Notes: generated by a model not told the origin, from the sequence alone. Positions 46,780 to 59,110 are shown, counted from the first letter of the stretch. The stretch: 64,000 bases of DNA from Pachydiplax longipennis (GCA_036926295.1 JAVFKF010000015.1:70086501-70150500); one strand, 5' to 3'. Numbers and translations are program-made.

Positions 46780-47016
46780 ATGTCGGAAATGACGACTACA
46801 AAAGCATCGCTTTGCAATCACTTTGAAAAAGAGACCTCAACGTCAGCTGCTAGGCGAAATCAATATCAAATTTTATTTCTTAAGGCTTGCAAAAGCACGT
46901 GGGATAATCATTTTGTCAATTCTACGCATATCATTCCAGATGTCCCCCACTGTCTTAAGAATGGAATGCCAACGGTATATTCTCTGATTCAATACTTTCT
47001 ACGTAAAGAAAGATGA
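46780..47016 (+). pseudogene. possible P-element/THAP-type transposase fragment
   Basis: A 78-codon open frame contains HIIPDVPHCLKNGMPTVYSL. In P-element and THAP9-type transposases a segment of the form D-x-PHLxKxxRN follows a similar spacer, and DVPHCLKN resembles it. The rest is too short to judge and no neighbouring domain is visible. Chance similarity is a real alternative. Confidence 0.2.
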
Positions 47017-48639
47017 CTCTGAACCGAGACGCACTTAAAATTAAAATGATGACCACTCACATTAATGCAGATGGACGTTTTTAATGCCCAGCAATGCAGC
47101 GACTGGAGTACGAACGAAAAGATTTTAAAGTGTATGTAACCCAGCTGGAAGAATTTTTTATCGAAAAACCCTCTTCATAAAATCATAAATACCGCAACAG
47201 ACCAAAGAGTAAAAACTAAGACGAGGAAAGCTAAAAAATAAATTGTAAGAAATCGTTTTTATATTACAGGTCGACAATAGACAAATCACCTTGTCCCAGT
47301 CCACCGTTCAAATTCATTTCAACTCTTTTTAACACATTTACCGAATAGACTTTCAACGCACTCAACCATTTTCCAATAATTCTATACTCCGATTTCTATA
47401 TTTCATTATCAGGCATTAGGACGCGATTATCTCCTCACAGAGGAAGCTAAGTCTCGTTCACAATATATTCTACGCATAAAACCACGTCCATCTACCGTGG
47501 TATATTCTCAATTTAATTGAAAAATACTGCGTGGAAATAAATCTCAATGTTCATCTCGGCTGAATAAAAAGTTTCAATTTAAAACCTTTAAAAATAAGGC
47601 AGACGAGGAGTTACAAAAATCCACCCTCCTTATTTGTTAGATTAGAAAAGAATGCTGATCAAAATCTAAACGGAAATGCGTTGATTACACAAAAAGTTTC
47701 TTTTGCACACCTCATTTTCGATAAAAACAGTAGAAAAATCTCGGAATCGGCTATCTGATATTTCAACATTGCGTTTTCGATCGCCCTTCTGAAAAGGCAT
47801 GCGATTATCGGGTTAAATAACTCCTACCACAAGCAGAACTAAATGGCATATGTAATTTTGATCACGTAAAACCTCCTGGTAAATGCTTATATCTCAAAAA
47901 TCCTTACCTACATACACTCTATCATTAATACGAGTACTTATCGTGATAAAATATAATGATTAATATGTTAAGTTCACTAGACTTATAATAAATGCCTTCC
48001 TCATGGGAAGTGGGAGAAATTAAATACACCAATGCATTTCTTACAGAGAGGTAATGAGATCGGAAGAATAAATATTTTTTTAACATAAATAAACCACAAC
48101 TGAGATTAGGCATCATTAATCATTCAAAAAATTCAAAAGCGTGACTTGTATCATAGTTTTATTATGATTTCGTATGAAACGAAGTGAAAAAATTTCCTAG
48201 CTTTATTTAATCGTGTATGAATTATAAATTACAAATGGTAATAAAACGCAGACTTTTGAATCGGCGGAAGACACGAAATGACACGTTCTCACGAGCGTAT
48301 GAAACAGTGCTAAGGAGACGCGGGGGGATTCGAAAGCGGCAGAGCTCATATTTCCGACTGTGAGACACGATCACCACATCACGAACAAATACATTTCTGA
48401 AAAGAAGGAATACACGACGAATGAGCAGTCCAAGTGATCTGCAATTGTGTAGAAGTACCCCGAGTTACGTTTGAAGCCTCAATGAAAGAGATCTGCTTTC
48501 AGAATGCCACGTGATGTTATGGCACACATTTACTGCAACGCAATTTGTAATATATTCCTCCAATACACAAATAATTTAAGATCTGCTTACAAAAATATTC
48601 CCATCCTGTATCTAACGGAATAATCTCTTAGACGTGATG
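47017..48639. other. no gene recognised
   Basis: AT-rich sequence with one 63-codon frame on the minus strand (47,925-48,116) that has no motif. No repeat unit noticed. Confidence 0.4.
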
Positions 48640-48910
48640 TCGAAGCAAAAACCACTCCATGATATTTCCATTCGAAATTTCGCGGTCAAAAGTTTATAGG
48701 AGACTATCATACCGTTTTTATAATTTGAGGTCGATATCATATACAGAAATACTTAAATTCCCCTTTTAAAGTGCGCTACTGGATGCAAATGACGCCTTGG
48801 AATCGAAATGAGGATCATTTGGGAAACCGTCCGAAAGTTGTCCATGACTTTTATTTATCTGCCAGGTTAAAAGATCTTTTCGAGAAGCACTTCAAGAATT
48901 TGTCATTAAA
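48640..48910 (+). repeat. possible distant member of the B-box-like subunit family
   Basis: Around 48,790-48,830 the text ATGACGCCTTGGAATCGAAA, TGAGGATC, GGGAAACCGTC follows the same order as the 484-bp unit (ATGAACGTCTTGCATCGAAC, AAGAACCG, GGAGAAACGG). The similarity is weak. Confidence 0.3.
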
Positions 48911-49309
48911 ATCATTGTAACTTACTTTAATTTAGAGAAAGTGGTCGATTTCACAACAATCTGTTCCGTTAACCACGTGTTAGTGAGGAGAGATTACGAT
49001 CTTTAGAATCTGCGAATTCTTAATGGGTTCGCAGCAATTCGCAAAAGAAAAGTTGCGAAATATAACGTTGTTAGTCATCGGGATTCATAAACCATATTAA
49101 ACTATGCTTCAAAGGAACGCAAAAACCTGTGAAGATACTCTTATTACTCTTATATCCCCACAATTTGGAAGTATTTAAAGCAAAATTTTTAAAGTATTTC
49201 TGTAAAGCGAACAAAAGGTTAAAAAACAGCGTACCAACTGGTTCTATTCCAAGACACGGGGGTGATCATATGAACGATTACACAATTGGATGCATGTTTT
49301 TCCTCCAGG

Positions 49310-49880
49310 CAAGGAATAGTGAAGGGATTGCCGCATCCTATTAAGTTGATAGAAAATGTACCTTATTATTTAAAGCCATATTCGGTTTCATTGACCGTAG
49401 TTCGGTTATTTCTTCCTGAGGAACGTAAAAAATCTCTCTTCGAAGCGAAGCAAGCAATCGCTCATGAATGTTTTGCAGATCGAACCATTTTACCTCTTGC
49501 TGTACAACCTTCGGCGAAAGGCAGTCCTCCACACTGAGGGAGACTTCGTCAACATCGGTCTTCCGGCTCTTGTTTTCCGTCGTCATCCTTGCAGGTGGGA
49601 ATCGGGAAGCAGGGATTAAGGTTAACTGCGGAGAGAAGGACACCTGCACGTATTCCCGACGATGGTCGAATGAAGATCGACCTATTAAATTGATGTATCT
49701 CTTAATTTAAAGCCTTGAAGGAATTCATTAATGCTAGAATCGAGTGTTCAGCAACAAATTGGAAATATGATCGCAAATTATATAATTGAAAAGGTCAAAA
49801 GCTTACAATAATCCATTGGTCGTCGATAAAAACACGTAAGATTGTCTATAGATGCTAGAAAATAAATAGTGTAACGGAAC
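49310..49880 (-). repeat. inverted segmental duplication, right arm
   Basis: Minus-strand counterpart of 40,695-41,265. Similarity ends on one side near AGCATCTATAGAC and on the other about 30 bp past the presumed splice donor (AATCCCTTCA). The arms are about 8 kb apart, and the truncated LINE at 41,406 lies between them. Confidence 0.85.
49341..49586 (-). CDS. conserved short frame, probable first coding exon (copy 2)
   Basis: The ATG at 49,584-49,586 opens the same 81 codons as the plus-strand copy at 41,000-41,245, and the possible GTACAT splice donor follows codon 75 at the same place. Differences are mostly amino-acid replacements (for example SVES to SMKP, NYK to NNK) with an intact frame. 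If only one copy is functional, this one looks slightly less conservative because of R34W and the charge changes near the end. Product unknown. Confidence 0.4.
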   Translation of the reverse strand: MTTENKSRKTDVDEVSLSVEDCLSPKVVQQEVKWFDLQNIHERLLASLRREIFYVPQEEITELRSMKPNMALNNKVHFLST

Positions 49881-50526
49881 CTTAGATAGCATTAATGCAT
49901 CTTTTCGCGATCACTATCAAAATTTATTGAAAAACTCAATGTAGCCTTGAATGAACAATATAGATTTTGGGGACGCCTGCGATCGAAACAATTATGGCTA
50001 GGATCGATTCTCAATTTTTATGTGGAGGGATGGGAAGGGCCCTCACTTGAAATAAATTACCGATAGAATGGAGCCATTAAATTAGGCGGTATATGCGTTT
50101 CGTATTAGCGTCAAATACGAATATCTAATAATGTATATCCTATCAAGAGGAGAATCTACACATGTTACATTTTGCAAATCTTTCTGCAGGAACACAGGAG
50201 TCCCACTTCCAATAACTGAAGCTGTTTTCAAATGGGGCAGAATATTTCCTTGAAGTTTTAGATATATGTATCATCGAAGGAATTACAGTTCACCCCCAGT
50301 TTAATTGCGTAATCCTTCTCTCGCTTTCCGAATGAAAAGACTTCAGGAAAAGAGTGAATGGAGTGATCGAATGAAACATGCGAAAGGAAAGGGGAATAAG
50401 TCGAAACTCCCGGATTTCGGCGACGAAAAAGATATGCGCGCTTACTCTCGTGACAATGAAATGAAAATAAAGTGAACTTGCCACATGTGTACGAATGAAA
50501 GAGGAGGATCGAACAATGATACTCAC
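49881..50526. other. no gene recognised
   Basis: If the exon at 50,527-50,551 is real, the lower part of this interval is the start of its intron. The 107-codon minus frame at 50,258-50,581 simply reads through that splice site. Confidence 0.35.
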
Positions 50527-50551
50527 CAGCCAGCTCCAACAACGTCTTCAT
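50527..50551 (-). CDS. possible first coding exon ending at a strong splice donor
   Basis: On the minus strand, ATG at 50,551-50,549 opens MKTLLELA plus one base, followed directly by GTGAGTAT, a near-perfect donor (G|GTGAGT). It sits in an island that is much richer in GC than its surroundings (50,530-50,660), with GCATTCTGGGAGG and an initiator-like ATCAGTAG about 60 bp upstream. This is what a short 5' UTR and first exon often look like. The peptide is too short to name, no acceptor or second exon is identified, and the whole reading is inference. Confidence 0.3.
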
Positions 50552-50689
50552 GGAACAGCGACGCAGTTCTTCCGAGGACACGTCCGCCTAAAGTGATGTC
50601 CGCGCGACTACTGATTCCCCCTCCCAGAATGCACTGCGTCGCCGAAGAAGGGGAGGGAGATGCGTATAAGATGGTGCGCATTTAAACGA

Positions 50690-51280
50690 ACACACCACAG
50701 AATTCCGTGAAGATTGCTTAAATATTATCAATTTTCTGAACGAATGCATTTATTCAGAGGCGTGCCTAGCGTTGATGTCACCGGGTGCGGTAGTTCAGAA
50801 TGTCCCCCCTCATATTAATAAATTTACTGCACGGAAAATTTCAATGCGTATTGATTGTCATTAGAATTATGGTTTATGCAACACATAAAACAGTAAATTC
50901 AACGAGACTAATATAGTACATACATAGTAAAAAGGAAATGAATTTAAAATAATACGCGTTTAATTATAAATATTCCTATTCGAAAATGAGAAGCTACAAA
51001 TTAATTAATTATTTATTCAAAATCAGTGTCTTTAGCATTCGCCTTGTATCGATAATATTGGAAGACCCGATAATTTTGATTATCCCAAGTTGATTGATTT
51101 CTTAATTCCTGTTCTTCCATATTATGAAACTAATGTGGCACGTCCCAGAGTATCCCAACCGCTGGATGACGTCATCGGTATCCTCTTTCGAACCCGCTGC
51201 TCTCCAAGTCCGGAATAAGTACCCCCACCCCTTTGACGTCAGAGGCCTTTAAATTAAATCTTATTTTCTGGAAAAATATT
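50690..51280. other. no gene recognised
   Basis: AT-rich sequence; no open frame, RNA or repeat that I can support. Confidence 0.4.
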
Positions 51281-51363
51281 TTCTGCCGCCAGGATTTGAA
51301 TCACTTGACAAACGGAAAACGGCAGCACGATCAGCACGCCTTGACCACTCGGCCACCACACCT
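51281..51363 (-). repeat. tRNA-Ser/Leu-like relic (SINE head or tRNA pseudogene)
   Basis: The minus strand carries a textbook A box, TGGCCGAGTGGTCAAGG (51,355-51,339), typical of tRNA-Ser or tRNA-Leu, and a B-box-like GATTCAAATCCT (51,302-51,291) about 40 bp downstream. GGCGGCAGAAAATATTTTT follows, with a T-run that could end Pol III transcription. The acceptor and T stems do not pair properly, so it is not a functional tRNA gene. Confidence 0.45.
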
Positions 51364-51429
51364 ATTGACGATATTTCAGTTAAATAAGGTATATAACATG
51401 CTCGGAATCAGTTCTTATGACGTACAGGC

Positions 51430-51512
51430 GGCTGCTAACAACGAGGATCGAACCCAGACCCTTATGTTTCACTACTTTTAATTATTCCCCGCGTTCTGCA
51501 ACCCAACCAGAG
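51430..51512 (-). repeat. tRNA-like relic with B box
   Basis: The minus strand has GGGTTCGATCC (51,455-51,445), a perfect B-box core, and upstream TGGTTGGGTTGCAG (51,509-51,496), an A-box-like stretch with one mismatch to the consensus. No cloverleaf can be closed, so it is probably tRNA-derived repeat sequence. Confidence 0.35.
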
Positions 51513-52860
51513 TATCCCCGGAAGAAGTTGATACTTTTCACAGGTACTCCAATAGCACGAGCCGTATTCCGATTCGGCTTCCTTCGGGAGACTTCGGAAA
51601 ACATCGGAGACGGCGGGTGATTAGAAATTAAACACATGCATCGTTTTAACACGCCGTACTTATAAAACCAGTTTGCAATACGGAAATCGTTTGAAAGTGC
51701 AAAAGCGAACTTATTACCGAGTGCTGTATGATTTTCATGAAAGCAACTTGCAGCTTTGGAATCAAGTTTCTTAAGTGAAGGACACTGCAGCAACTCAAGA
51801 TCCACGATATCGGGAATATGCAATAAGTCTTGTAAGTATACGAACTCTTGATATCATATTGATAACAAAAATTATTTGATATCTCTGCAAGATTTTACAG
51901 AGCTTCTCTGAATCAGGGAATGGTATGCATCCGCCCTCCCAACTAATGCCGTGATGATATGCTTCCAACCAGTTTTTTTTGTTTCTTCCCCAAACATTCA
52001 CTATCCAATGTTCTATTAATTCTATTTTGTAATTTATCAACGCTACTTCTTTAAGGTACAGTCGTCCAAGAAAAAATCGAACGGTGTACTACGTGGTGCA
52101 TAAGATTGATGGGTTTCAAATGTCATTCGTTACCCCTTCCACCCGCCCTTCTATTACATTTTGGCAACACCGGAATTTTGCCTTTGCCGCGGCTTGGCCG
52201 GTGCGTACCCATGTGCCTACGCTCCGTCCGATGAGGAGGGCTGCTATCGCGAGGTCTAAAGGAAAGCGATACCAGCGATTGCTGGGAAATTTTCGGTAGA
52301 TCGTAAGGAATTATATTTTGAAAGGGCAATGGCCATAAGTTAGGAACAGATTCCTCTTTATTCTTTACGAGAACCAATATTTTCCACCCTGACATAATTT
52401 CCAGCTCCCTTGAATATTGAGGACTACAACTGATTTATATAATAATATTAATCGTTAAATCGAAGAAAAGGAATTAAGATTCTGATTCGAACAAATTGCC
52501 CTTGGATGTCCTGACTCAGGCTTTCAAATAGCAGGAAGAGAATCCTGAAATGTCATATTTAAATCGCGTTAAATTCGACAGAATTGATAAAAGCAGCCAT
52601 AAAGGTTCAATCTGTTGGAACCCATCATTTTTACAATGTCGTTCGTCGTAGTTAAAAGACAATATCATAAAATGCATGAGGACTATGAGCTTGCTGAAAC
52701 CATATTTACACAAACAAATGCAGTAAAATATTTATTCTACGATTATCCTAAGAAATCACAATCAAGCAAGTAATATCGATAACTAAACGTTCATTATTTC
52801 TCGCTTTTATGAGTTGTATTTTTAAAAGGCATTCGACTGCGGAGGTCATTTCGCACATGG
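51513..52860. other. no supported gene; GC-richer patch at 52.12-52.32 kb
   Basis: The patch at 52,120-52,320 has open frames in both directions (71 and 90 codons) without motifs. The rest is AT-rich. Confidence 0.35.
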
Positions 52861-52935
52861 TCTCCCACCGGGAATCGAACCCGGGACCGCTTTCATCCAA
52901 GTAGAACGCGCTGCTAATATGACTATCCGGAAGCC
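52861..52935 (-). repeat. tRNA-like relic with intact T arm
   Basis: The minus strand shows a perfect T arm (CCGGG, TTCGATT, CCCGG at 52,884-52,868) followed by TGGGAGA. Upstream is TAGTCATATTAGCAGCG, an A-box-like D arm with two mismatches to the consensus. The 5' acceptor strand (GGCTTCC) does not pair with TGGGAGA, so this is a tRNA pseudogene or SINE head and not an active gene. Confidence 0.5.
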
Positions 52936-55517
52936 TCTCTTTTATTTTGGCATTAAAAGCCCTCTAGTGCTCCGATCTGACTGGCCCAATCATTACAATA
53001 AATACCCAAGTTGGTAACGTCTTCCGCAATAATTTATGTTCATCTTCGAGCTTTTCTCATACAAACCTTTTCATGCCTTGATTTAAGTTATTTTTAACCA
53101 CAAGTGGTTTACCTCATCGAGACCGTATGGACGATCTCATAAATGAATCTTGGAAAAATTCTTTTTATAATACATGTTTTTACTTTATTCTTCTTATTCC
53201 AGTTCTGTAGATGAATCCCCTTAAACACTTTAACTCCCTTCTGACAGTCTCTCCTTTTCCTGATGCTTATTTCGTTTAACTCATTTAAATCATGAACCAT
53301 TTGACATTAGATACGGTTGACTTTATCCTTCATTATGTATCACTTCGTATGCATAATCATAACACATCTCTGGAACTTTATTTAGAGCTCTTATTTCAGT
53401 CGAAATGCCGCTATGCCTAAAAATAAAATTTTCATTAGGGTCTTAAATTGTTTACGAATTACCGTAGCATTTAGCTACTATTTATTTGATGCCATACGTT
53501 TTTCAAACGTTCAGTACGAATAACCCTATTTTTACGCTTCCTTTTTAACCATACTTATTTTTATATACTGTATTTTTAACTATAACTTGAGGTCGAATAT
53601 CCCATGCATCAGTCTTTTTACACAGTGTTTTTTATGTATGTAGGGTTACTTACTTTAGAAAAGATACCGGGAAACGAATTTCGGAAAATCTATCATTTAA
53701 GACCTACTAGTAGCTTATTTAATTAATAAGGTGCAAGTAGCTTAAGCATCACGATATCGATTACATTCAGTCTTCTACTTATTTCAGTCACATATATTTC
53801 ACTTCATCGGAGTTGTCCATCCAAAACGGGACGATATAGAGAATTGATTAGAGACAGAAATTATAGTGGTAGAGAAAGAGAAATATCACTCGAAACGGTA
53901 AAGGGTTAGAATGTTCTTTAGGATATCGGTATCCCTCAGTAAATGAGCGAAATTATTCCTTTCATGATTGAAACGCTGATAATCATCGGGATAAGGTAAA
54001 AGAGGAAAAGTATTTTGGGAAATGGGAGATTCAAGAACTCTCCAATCGCTGTATGCCGGGAACCATCGGGCGCAATTCCTAAGAAAAGGATTAACCCCAG
54101 GTGCGGCGGTCAGTTTTCAGAAACACCTAATGCGCATTTTGGAGACATTGCCTTTCTCATCAAGGGGGGTTAAATGCATAATGAAAAGAAAGTGTGGAGA
54201 TTGAGGTATAACTGTTTGTCGTGCGAGAGGGATTTTGGGGTGGGATTTTTTGGTTTCACTTATGAGAAGAAGGTAGTGAACGGGGATTCCGGGATTAACT
54301 CCTTTTAGGAAGCGGTGTCCTGAAAAGACTGTAATGAAGAAGTTGGTTTGGGACCATTTCAAAGCAGTCTTTCTGCCATATTGCATGAAATTTTCTAGTA
54401 GAATTCCTAACAAATCAGACAGCGAGCCGGACGCTATATATAGTATTATATATAATTTATATATTTACAATATTCTTTTTTAAATTTCATTGCTAATGGA
54501 ATGATGTAGAATCAAAAGTTTTAGGGAATTTTCCGATTATCATATTCTTAATTGAAAATCTTGCATCAACTGTGTTTAGTGCACTTATTGAATCATAACG
54601 AATAGTGCTTGCCGCTTCGATATTATATGCTTAATAATAACAATTTTATTTTGTCACATGTTATTTGGATTGAAAAGGGATATTTGAAGATTATTCCTCG
54701 AAAATAAAAGAAAGAATCCGAGCTGTGGAGAACAGAGAAAAATATTAAATCTATAATAAATAATAATATAAATATATAATATAATAGGGATTTTGTTTGG
54801 GTTCATGTGGTAAGGCGTTAGAAAAAGCAAGACTTTTTATTTGGCCATTCAGTATCGTTACTGGATGCGATATCCATCGCTACAATCGAGGTATATCGAA
54901 ACAGACGCTGATAAAGAAGATGAAGGTGTGTATTTTTAGGTATGTTTTAGTTTTTGTGTATTTGTTTGTAACGATTAGTGTTTGTTGAAGTGTATTTGGG
55001 TGGGAAATTGAGTATCAGTGTTTTCTGGGAAAGTTTCGCACGGTGCAACTAGTTATATATAAAAAGATAGTTAAAGTATAACTAAATAAATAATAAATTA
55101 TTGATTTAGTTGATTTTATTCACCCTTAGGAGAATTGAAATCGTCGTTATAATTGGTAGGAAATTAAAATATATAATTACGGAAACTATTAAAGCCTTCA
55201 TTGATAAATGTGGATATAATTCTAATTTTATTCTAATCTAACGGACAATTTCCTAGATTTTTGTGTAGCTATGATTAATAGAAAATCTACCGAATATCCA
55301 GTATTCTTGGTTAACCAAGCTGTACTCTAACTAATTAAACATAAAGCAGTTTTCAGAATAGAGATAAAATTTTCAGCTTCGATTCCTTTGCATTTTAATC
55401 AGTAATCGGGAAGAACCACTCAATTGTTTCAGCGTCAAAAATTGATATTCTCATTCTTAGATTACATTAGGAAATTGATTTGAGCGACTACTCTGTTTTC
55501 ATGTATCTATCGGTTCA
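52936..55517. other. no gene recognised
   Basis: AT-rich; short TA-type simple sequences lie at 54,430-54,475 and 54,745-54,790. Small frames at 54,022-54,413 have no motif. Confidence 0.45.
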
Positions 55518-58010
55518 TCAATTCTTCTCCGAGAATGGAGCCTTCGTCGTCCTGCCGTTGTTCGGCTTAGTTATTTTTCCAAAGAATTTTGATCCGTTCT
55601 GAAGCTTCCTCATAAATTTTTTGATCTTCCTGCAAAAAATGTCGAAGGAATCGATTTTTATCGCTCCAAAGACTTCTCTGGAGCTAGACAACCGCGAGAT
55701 TTTAAAAATTCTTTTGATAGATCTTTTGTCGAAACTGTCTATTTTTAAAAATTCTGTTTGGAAGAGTAGATCCAAGCAAGACACGCGTATGTCAGCGGTG
55801 ATCTAACCATTGTCTGAAATAATAAAATTTTCACCTTGTTGGTGATTTTGTCGTTAAATATAAAATATTAAGGCCCTGAATGGCTGCTTGGAGTAAAACG
55901 TTGTCTATATGATCTCACCATGTCAATTTAGGATCTAAAATTACTCCGTTGTCTCTTTGTATCGGGAATTAAATCTTCCCCCAGCGTAGATTCGTTTTAT
56001 CTTTATGTCGGCTCGTCCTTCTAAAAACATGTCGACCACATTTGTTGGCATTGACCCTTAGTTTCCATTTTTTTCCACCACAAAGGATGTCTTCTAGGTG
56101 GGTCTGAATTTTCGTTTTGGCAATATTGGGAGAAACACTTTTTGCCAACAAAGTGGTATCGTCTGCATATAAGTAAATTGTGGTATCCTCGCGCTGGGGG
56201 ATGTCGGCAGTAAAAATACAGAATAATACAAGGGAGAATAAAGATCCCTGCGGTACGCCTGCTTTGACACTAAAAACGGGAGAAGTCGCAAGATAAAGCG
56301 TCGTGAAGAATTTTCCGTCATTGAGATTTGATGATTTTGATTAAATATATGGGAAAATTTAAGTTAACCAATTTAAAAATTAATCCCTCGTGCCAGACTT
56401 TGTCGAAGGAAGTCGAGAAAGCGACCGCAGTTTATTAACCATTAAAGTTGTGTCCTCGGGGAGTCGAGCGATCTGATGGGAGAGAACGGCGCGGAACCCT
56501 GCTTGGAATTCAGGGAGAAAGTGAATAATGTTCTTCAACTCGATCTAGAATTATCCGTTCTAGTAATTTGCCCATAATTGGTAGGAGGCTAATCGGGCGA
56601 TAGTTCTTTGGGTCGTTGACGCGGTATGGGAATCATTGCCACTTAAGCGATTTCCCACGAATTCGGAAAATGACCAAGTGTAAGACAACCATTGAAAACA
56701 CCGAATGATTCGCTAATAATTTTCTCGGGGAACGCTTTAAACATTTTGGAAGTGATCCCATCGTGTCCCTGTGCTATGTTGTTTTTACGTTTTTGAATTG
56801 CATTTGATACTTCCCTGGCCTCGACCGTCGTTGGCTTAGAGATGCACCTCAGCGCGCTTATCTCCGTGTTTACTAGTTTCTCGGTAGGCGTCGGTCGGAG
56901 TGTTTACTCCTTCGTATTATTTACCGGCGGATCAGTGACCTTCGGTCGAAGCAATACGCGTTTACGTTCAGGTCGTTTGTTTTGTTTTCTGTTTCACTTC
57001 CTTCGAAAATAGCGGATCTTTCCGCGAAAATATTGCATTTCCCCGCGTCAGACAATCACCGATTGCATTTAGAAGGGGAGCCGCGATGTTTTGTTTTTTC
57101 CCTCTTATTTTACCGACGAACTTCCAAAGTTGGCAGTTGTTGTTGCTGCCGGCATCCAATTTCGCCTTCGACTATTTTTTAAATTAGCCCTTTTTAATGA
57201 TTTTCCTGAGTACAGCGTTAAATATGCCCGGTTTTTGGTTTCTGGCTTTATTTCTCGAGGCCAAGTTGTCAAGGATGGCATTCGGCGGGAGACTTTTGTT
57301 AAGCTTGGATTACATATGCAACGGTGACGAATTCACTAAGTCTGGCTGTCGATTAAGTTCTCGTCTATTTTGCCAGACCAGTCGGATAATTTTAAATCAT
57401 TTAGGACGGTGCTAACTTTGTTCCAGTTGGGTTCTTCATCTTGATTTCGCATGGGATGGAGTCGAGAAGAACTCGCCGTTTCGAAAGTCGTAATAATAAG
57501 ATTGAGAGTCCTTTTCCGGGTGATTCTTTACGTGATGGGTGACTTCTTTCGGCGCGTGAATTTGAAATTTTAAGCACGAGATGAATGTAAGGAGTCTATT
57601 ATCCGCCGGGTTGTTTTTTCTGCATCCCAATGCCTTATTTACATCGCCAGCGATGAAGGTCGCGGAGTCGGAAAATTTAAAAATATCAGATTTAAGTAGA
57701 ATTTTGTGCAGTGGCTTGTAAAATTGAGGGGGCCTCGCTCCCCTTGGATGCAGATCCCTACCGTTTGACAGTTCGTTAATTTCGGAATTTTAATTTCTTT
57801 GGCTTTATTGTGCCTCGCGAATAGTACTCAAACTCCTCCGGACTGGATTATAGGCCCTTACGCAGTTATATCCAGGTAAATCAAATTTTTTGTCAAGCGA
57901 AAGATGAGTCTCGCAGATTAGGGCCACGTCAATTTGGTTTGAAAACAAAACATTAGACAATTCCACACTCGGAGGATTCCGTTCGAGTTATCAAATTTAT
58001 TATCACTGTG
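55518..58010 (-). pseudogene. decayed Jockey-like LINE ORF2 (copy A)
   Basis: Remains of an endonuclease-reverse transcriptase are split over frames on the minus strand. From its 5' end: NQIDVALICETHLSLDK near 57,900-57,950 (endonuclease Glu), IAGDVNKALGCRKNNPADNR at 57,610-57,660 (GDxN), QIHAPKEVTHH near 57,550, NYRPISLLPIMGKLLERI near 56,550-56,605, AGVPQGSLFS near 56,240-56,260, and YADDTTLLAKS at 56,140-56,169 (catalytic YADD), then LEDI..KKWKLRVNANKC. Motif wording and order fit the Jockey clade, which is typical of arthropods. Many frameshifts and stops mean it is dead. The C-terminal limit is uncertain; the 88-codon frame at 55,518-55,784 may be its tail. Its short open frames are not separate genes. 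Confidence 0.82.
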
Positions 58011-58497
58011 ACTCCCCAGAGGGAGATACTATTGCGCGCGGCACCTGGTCCATCCACTTGGATCTCTTAATTTATTTAAAATCTTTAAAATTTTGAAAAA
58101 CCGCGGTAATAAGTGATAAAAGGTAAAAGTCGACCGACCTCGATGAGATGAAGGGCCGGGTTTGTCACGATGAGTAAAAAGGGAAGATGAATAAATAATA
58201 ATAAATTATGGAGGGAAATGTAATAAAATTACCGCGAAGGGACAGGTAAAGAATCCGTCGGGTAAAAGCTAAAAGATTTAAAAGGTAAAAGAATAAAAGA
58301 GAGGAAAGAAGGGCGGGAAAGGATAAATAAAGGAAGGGAGTGATAAAAGTTGGACGAAAGCGGCGGGGTGAAAAGTTAACAAAAATATATGAAATAATAA
58401 ATAGGTAATAAATTAAGCTAAAGTTGTAGGTAATAAGTTAAAATCTGGTCGAATCGATAATGAGCCCCGCATTGGACGACCTGTACTTCAATTGAAG
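58011..58497. other. spacer between two Jockey relics, A/G-rich part
   Basis: Probably the 3' UTR of copy B. The plus strand is strongly purine-rich at 58,240-58,380 (GGTAAAAG-type words). No coding potential. Confidence 0.4.
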
Positions 58498-59110
58498 CCC
58501 ACATGGACCGGAAATTTTCGTTCCCGAAGTTTATCATAAAAACGACTAGTGGCTCGACTGAGCAACTTCCCCAAGGATTTTGTGTGCCGCGCATATTTTG
58601 TTATAAGAAGCTTGTTGAGGGACCGAGAGGATCATTTTAGAATTATTTTTTTAACATTTTTCTTTACGCAATAATGCCACACCGTGCTGGCGTACGTAAG
58701 GATGGACCATCGCTTTATAGAGAGTGATATTGATATTAATCTTTTTGCTGAAAAAGAATTTGTAAAGAGCATAAAAGGCCGTGCCTTTTCCAGGACGGAT
58801 TCGACGTGGGTCATCAAGGAATCGCTGACATTCCCCCAGCATAGCGTAAGGATGACTTGATTTGTTTTATCTCGCGCATTTTTCACCCCGAGTCTCCATT
58901 GGAGGCGCACCCAGTCCAAGTGCTCTTGTAGAGCGGCGTTCACGAGATTAACGTCTGCGTACAAATAAATATCGGCTGAGGGGAATGTCTCGTGTAAAAA
59001 GATTAAAAAGGGTAGGGAATAGTATTGCCCCTTGTGGTACGCCCGCTTCCCGACTTAGAATAATTGACTTTAATGTAAAATTTTCTGCTAGCCAATAAGG
59101 AACGCGTTTT
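58498..59110 (-). pseudogene. decayed Jockey-like LINE ORF2, 3' part (copy B)
   Basis: The minus strand reads RVPYWLAENFTLKSI, then EAGVPQGAILFPTLFNLF at about 59,000-59,045, then (after a frameshift) YADVNLVNAALQEHLDWVR from 58,961, LTYASTVWHYC near 58,670-58,700 and a C-terminus YDKLRERKFPVHVGFN with a stop at 58,498-58,500. The active site is YADV instead of YADD, losing a metal-binding Asp. The endonuclease and the first part of the reverse transcriptase are missing, as in 5' truncation. It lies directly upstream of copy A in the same orientation. Confidence 0.78.

Noticed and set aside
52861..52935. Functional tRNA gene
   Set aside because: The T arm is perfect but the acceptor strands do not pair and the D arm is degenerate.
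55969..56321. Separate small proteins at 55,969-56,151 and 56,094-56,321
   Set aside because: They are frame-split fragments of the Jockey-like reverse transcriptase around YADDTTLLAKS.
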